Positions 43,262 to 46,032 of a DNA stretch of 46,032 nucleotides are shown piece after piece. Numbering within the stretch: the first letter of the stretch is position 1; each line of letters starts with the position of its first letter. This stretch comes from CAINVV01 sp964506325 (GTDB lineage Bacteria; Bacteroidota; Bacteroidia; Bacteroidales; Prolixibacteraceae). The notes below the pieces were generated by a model. It ran no database searches. It was not told the origin of the DNA and saw only the letters and a program-made list of their open reading frames with translations. The position numbers were made by a program, and so were the translations under genes. The DNA is taken from positions 1 to 46,032 of the forward strand of contig CAZDLO010000018.1 of NCBI GenBank assembly GCA_964506325.1, given 5' to 3'.

Positions 43262-44791
43262 ATGAAGCAAAAAATATACATCATGGATACGACCCTGAGA
43301 GACGGGGAACAAACCTCAGGGGTATCCTTTTCAGAATCTGAAAAACTGAATATCGCTAAGATTCTGCTTGAAGAGGTCAGGGTAGATTACCTGGAGATTG
43401 CTTCTGCCAGAGTGTCTGAGGGGGAACTGCTTGGGGCCAGGAAAATAATGGAATGGGCCAAAGGCACTCAATACCACGACAGGATCGAAATACTCGGATT
43501 TGTTGATGGTACAACCTCGCTCGACTGGATTGCCAAAGCAGGCGGAAGGGTTATCAACCTTCTTGCAAAGGGATCGCTCCGACATGTCACGCAGCAGTTG
43601 AAAAAGAGTCCTGAACAACACCTTGAAGACCTAAAGAAATCAATTGCTCTGGCAGTAAAGATGAATATCTCCGTGAATATCTACCTGGAAGACTGGTCGA
43701 ATGGCATGCGAAACTCACCTGAATATGTCAATTTCATGCTGGAAGGGCTTAAAAATGAGCCGGTCAAAAGAATGATGCTTCCTGATACGCTGGGCATTTT
43801 GAATCCTACAGAAACACACCTGTTCTGTTCCACCATGATTCGCAATTTTCCTATGCTTCATTTTGATTTTCATGCCCACAATGATTATGACCTTGCCGTT
43901 GCCAATGTTGATGCTGCTATCCGTGCCGGTATCAACACAATTCATACAACCATCAACGGTTTGGGTGAAAGAGCAGGAAATGCCCCATTGTCGAGTGTGG
44001 TGGCTTTGCTGAATGATCATCTGAAGATGTCCAATTCTATCAATGAGCACAAACTCAATATGGTGAGCCACCTGGTGGAGACATTCTCCGGGATCCGTAT
44101 CTCGGGCAACAAGCCCATTATTGGCGAAAATGTCTTCACCCAGTGCAGCGGAATCCATGCAGACGGGGACAACAAGGACAACCTTTATTACAACGATCTT
44201 CTTCCGGAAAGGTTTGGACGCACCCGGAAATATGCGCTTGGCAAAACCTCCGGGAAAGCAAATATTGCAAAGAATCTCGAAGAAATGGGAATACGGCTTG
44301 ACCCCGAAAACCTCAAAAAGGTAACGGATAAAGTCATTGAGCTGGCAGATAAGAAGGAATCAGTGACATCTGAGGATTTGCCATATATCCTGTCGGATGT
44401 ATTGCAAAGTGAGTCCATCTTCGAAAAAATCACTTTGCGCAACTACGCCATCTCCCATGCCCTGGGCCTGAGGCCAATGGCAACCGTCTGTCTTGAAATG
44501 AACGGACAGTTGTATGAAGAAGCCGGTTCGGGTGATGGACAGTATGATGCATTTATGAATGCGCTGCGTCATATTTACCATAAACTGCACAAAGAGTTGC
44601 CTTCACTGATCGACTATACCGTAACAATTCCCCCAGGCGGAAAAACGGATGCTTTGGTTGAAACATTGATAACCTGGGAGCTTGGCCGTGAATTTAAAAC
44701 CAGGGGCCTTGACCCTGATCAGACAGCGGCCGCTATCAAAGCAACGATCAAAATGCTCAATATCATTGAAAGCGAGGGACAAATATTCTAA
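43262..44791 (+). CDS. cimA: (R)-citramalate synthase, Leptospira type
   Basis: A 509-residue DRE-TIM metallolyase predicted to condense pyruvate with acetyl-CoA to (R)-citramalate, the entry to a threonine-independent isoleucine route. MDTTLRDGEQTSG gives the catalytic R13/D14. Compared from memory with Leptospira interrogans citramalate synthase, the pyruvate-pocket residues L81, L104 and Y144 correspond at a constant offset of three to L78, L101 and Y141 here. HFDFHAHNDYDL, GLGERAGNAPLSS and a C-terminal regulatory domain are present. The start at MKQKIYIMDTT is chosen over an in-frame ATG 45 bases upstream because it gives the family N-terminus. Automated annotation often calls such genes leuA; the pocket argues against that. 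Confidence 0.82.
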   Translation: MKQKIYIMDTTLRDGEQTSGVSFSESEKLNIAKILLEEVRVDYLEIASARVSEGELLGARKIMEWAKGTQYHDRIEILGFVDGTTSLDWIAKAGGRVINLLAKGSLRHVTQQLKKSPEQHLEDLKKSIALAVKMNISVNIYLEDWSNGMRNSPEYVNFMLEGLKNEPVKRMMLPDTLGILNPTETHLFCSTMIRNFPMLHFDFHAHNDYDLAVANVDAAIRAGINTIHTTINGLGERAGNAPLSSVVALLNDHLKMSNSINEHKLNMVSHLVETFSGIRISGNKPIIGENVFTQCSGIHADGDNKDNLYYNDLLPERFGRTRKYALGKTSGKANIAKNLEEMGIRLDPENLKKVTDKVIELADKKESVTSEDLPYILSDVLQSESIFEKITLRNYAISHALGLRPMATVCLEMNGQLYEEAGSGDGQYDAFMNALRHIYHKLHKELPSLIDYTVTIPPGGKTDALVETLITWELGREFKTRGLDPDQTAAAIKATIKMLNIIESEGQIF

Positions 44792-44850
44792 ACAGAACTG
44801 ATTTGTAACTTATCAAACCGGCATTCCGGAATATTACAGTTCCAAAAATG

Positions 44851-44858
44851 TATCTTTG
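44851..44858 (+). promoter_or_regulatory. Possible internal promoter box before leuB
   Basis: TATCTTTG is an exact TAnnTTTG match within the 142-base gap between cimA and leuB. No convincing TTTG lies 19-21 bases upstream. It could provide extra leuB transcription. Confidence 0.35.
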
Positions 44859-44933
44859 TGACCATTTTTTGAGAAGTTGATCCAAAACCAGAAACTCTTT
44901 ACAAAGCAATAAAAATCTGAAATAAAAATTGTT

Positions 44934-46007
44934 ATGAAATTGAATATCGCCGTACTGGCCGGAGATGGAATCGGGCCCGAAATAGTAAAACAAGCACTAA
45001 GGGTTACTGAAGCCGTTGCGAAGAAATTTGGGCACGAGCTTCATACAAAGGAAGCACTGGTTGGAGCAGTCGCAATAGATGCAACAGGAAACCCCTATCC
45101 CGACGAAACCCACGAACTGTGCATGAAATCAGACGCAGTACTTTTTGGAGCCATCGGGCATCCCCGTTTTGACAACGATCCTTCAGCGAAAGTACGTCCG
45201 GAACAAGGACTGCTTGCCATGCGCAAAAAGCTGGGGCTCTATGCCAACATCAGGCCTTTGATCACCTTCCCGTCCCTGCTGGAAAAGTCTCCCCTTAAAA
45301 CTGAACGTATAGAAGGGGCCGATTTTGTTGCCATACGGGAACTCACCGGAGGACTCTATTTCGGACAACCTCAGGGCCGAAGTGAGAATGGCGATACTGC
45401 CTACGATACCTGTATTTATACCAGGATGGAAGTTGAGCGCATCCTGAAGCTATCCTTCGAATTTGCCATGAAACGCAAAAAAAGGCTTACAGTTGTGGAC
45501 AAAGCGAATGTTCTGGCTACTTCCAGGTTGTGGAGACAGATTTCCAAAGAGATGGAACCACAGTACCCTGAAGTTGAGGTGGAATATATGTTCGTTGACA
45601 ATGCCGCCATGCAGCTGATACAATGGCCAAAACGCTTCGATGTAATGGTGACCGAAAATATGTTCGGGGATATCCTAACCGATGAAGCAAGTGTAATTGC
45701 CGGATCTCTCGGGATGTTACCTTCTGCTTCCATTGGCATTCACACTTCAGTATTTGAGCCAATTCATGGATCGTACCCCCAGGCAGCAGGCAAAAACATT
45801 GCCAACCCTTGCGCTACCATCCTCTCAGCAGCCATGTTGTTTGAATATGCTTACTCGCTGAACGAAGAGGCTGCCATTATCAGGAAAGCCGTGGAAGCAT
45901 CGCTCGAGGCCGGTGCTGTTACGGAAGATCTGACAGATGACAAATCCAAAGCGCTCTCAACCTCTGCAGTGGGTGACTGGATTGTAAATTATATCAACAC
46001 AATATAA
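44934..46007 (+). CDS. leuB: 3-isopropylmalate dehydrogenase
   Basis: A 357-residue NAD-dependent decarboxylating dehydrogenase giving 2-ketoisocaproate, and 2-ketobutyrate if it also accepts the citramalate-derived methylmalate. Family blocks LAGDGIGPEIV, LGLYANIRPL, ELTGGLYFGQPQGR, DKANVLATSRLWR, TENMFGDILTDEAS and FEPIHGSYPQAAGKNIANP are intact. It is the last gene in the window, 142 bases after cimA with a possible promoter box in between. The 25 bases after its stop show no terminator, so the cluster may continue beyond the window end. Confidence 0.96.
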   Translation: MKLNIAVLAGDGIGPEIVKQALRVTEAVAKKFGHELHTKEALVGAVAIDATGNPYPDETHELCMKSDAVLFGAIGHPRFDNDPSAKVRPEQGLLAMRKKLGLYANIRPLITFPSLLEKSPLKTERIEGADFVAIRELTGGLYFGQPQGRSENGDTAYDTCIYTRMEVERILKLSFEFAMKRKKRLTVVDKANVLATSRLWRQISKEMEPQYPEVEVEYMFVDNAAMQLIQWPKRFDVMVTENMFGDILTDEASVIAGSLGMLPSASIGIHTSVFEPIHGSYPQAAGKNIANPCATILSAAMLFEYAYSLNEEAAIIRKAVEASLEAGAVTEDLTDDKSKALSTSAVGDWIVNYINTI

Positions 46008-46032
46008 GACACCAGGAAGGAGAGATAAGACA

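Overview
The window looks like a chromosomal segment of a Bacteroidota bacterium, most likely of the order Bacteroidales. The evidence is the family content (DUF4199, CarboxypepD_reg proteins, a plant/Bacteroidota-type ketol-acid reductoisomerase, a Leptospira-type citramalate synthase beside leuCDB), A-rich start regions without Shine-Dalgarno sequences, and several TAnnTTTG -7 promoter boxes typical of this phylum. No rRNA, tRNA, insertion sequence, phage or CRISPR was seen; it reads as core chromosome with a sugar/secreted-protein island in the middle.

Layout. 0-3.8 kb: DUF4199 membrane protein, polyprenol-phosphate-type glycosyltransferase and a Kef-type cation/proton antiporter. 3.8-7.3 kb: FadL-type outer membrane transporter (-) and an AI-2E-family permease (+). 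7.3-11.8 kb: an orphan NrfD-type quinone-reacting membrane subunit, divergent from a large FAD/Fe-S 2-hydroxyacid dehydrogenase, with a 16-bp perfect palindrome between them. 11.9-17.9 kb: four exported proteins on the + strand (purple-acid-phosphatase-like, unknown mutarotase-like, sialidase-like propeller, outer membrane barrel). 17.9-24.9 kb: minus-strand L-rhamnose cluster (rhaT, rhaA, RhaE-type aldolase) followed by a DUF1080-like/PHP fusion, a small membrane protein and an aminopeptidase P. 25.1-26.4 kb: queuosine precursor transporter and queF, preceded by a compact pseudoknot that looks like a preQ1-I riboswitch. 26.5-33.6 kb: enolase, a CarboxypepD_reg protein, a patatin type Vd-like outer membrane protein and a PBP4-type peptidase. 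33.8-46.0 kb: a nine-gene branched-chain amino acid cluster, ilvD-ilvB-ilvN-ilvC-leuA-leuC-leuD-cimA-leuB.

The two most interesting signals are regulatory RNAs. (1) Upstream of ilvD is a 20-codon leader peptide in which 13 residues are Leu, Ile or Val, including 11 in a row. It is followed by an intrinsic terminator and a mutually exclusive antiterminator, so all four arms of a classical ribosome-dependent attenuator can be drawn. (2) Upstream of the queuosine transporter an H-type pseudoknot (CGTG/CACG and CTTG/CAAG with an A-rich connecting loop) ends four bases before the start codon, and a TAnnTTTG promoter puts the expected transcription start just before it.

The branched-chain cluster carries both a 2-isopropylmalate synthase and a protein matching Leptospira citramalate synthase at its pyruvate-pocket residues. 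LeuCD and LeuB therefore probably serve both leucine and a threonine-independent isoleucine route, which fits a leader peptide that samples Leu, Ile and Val together.
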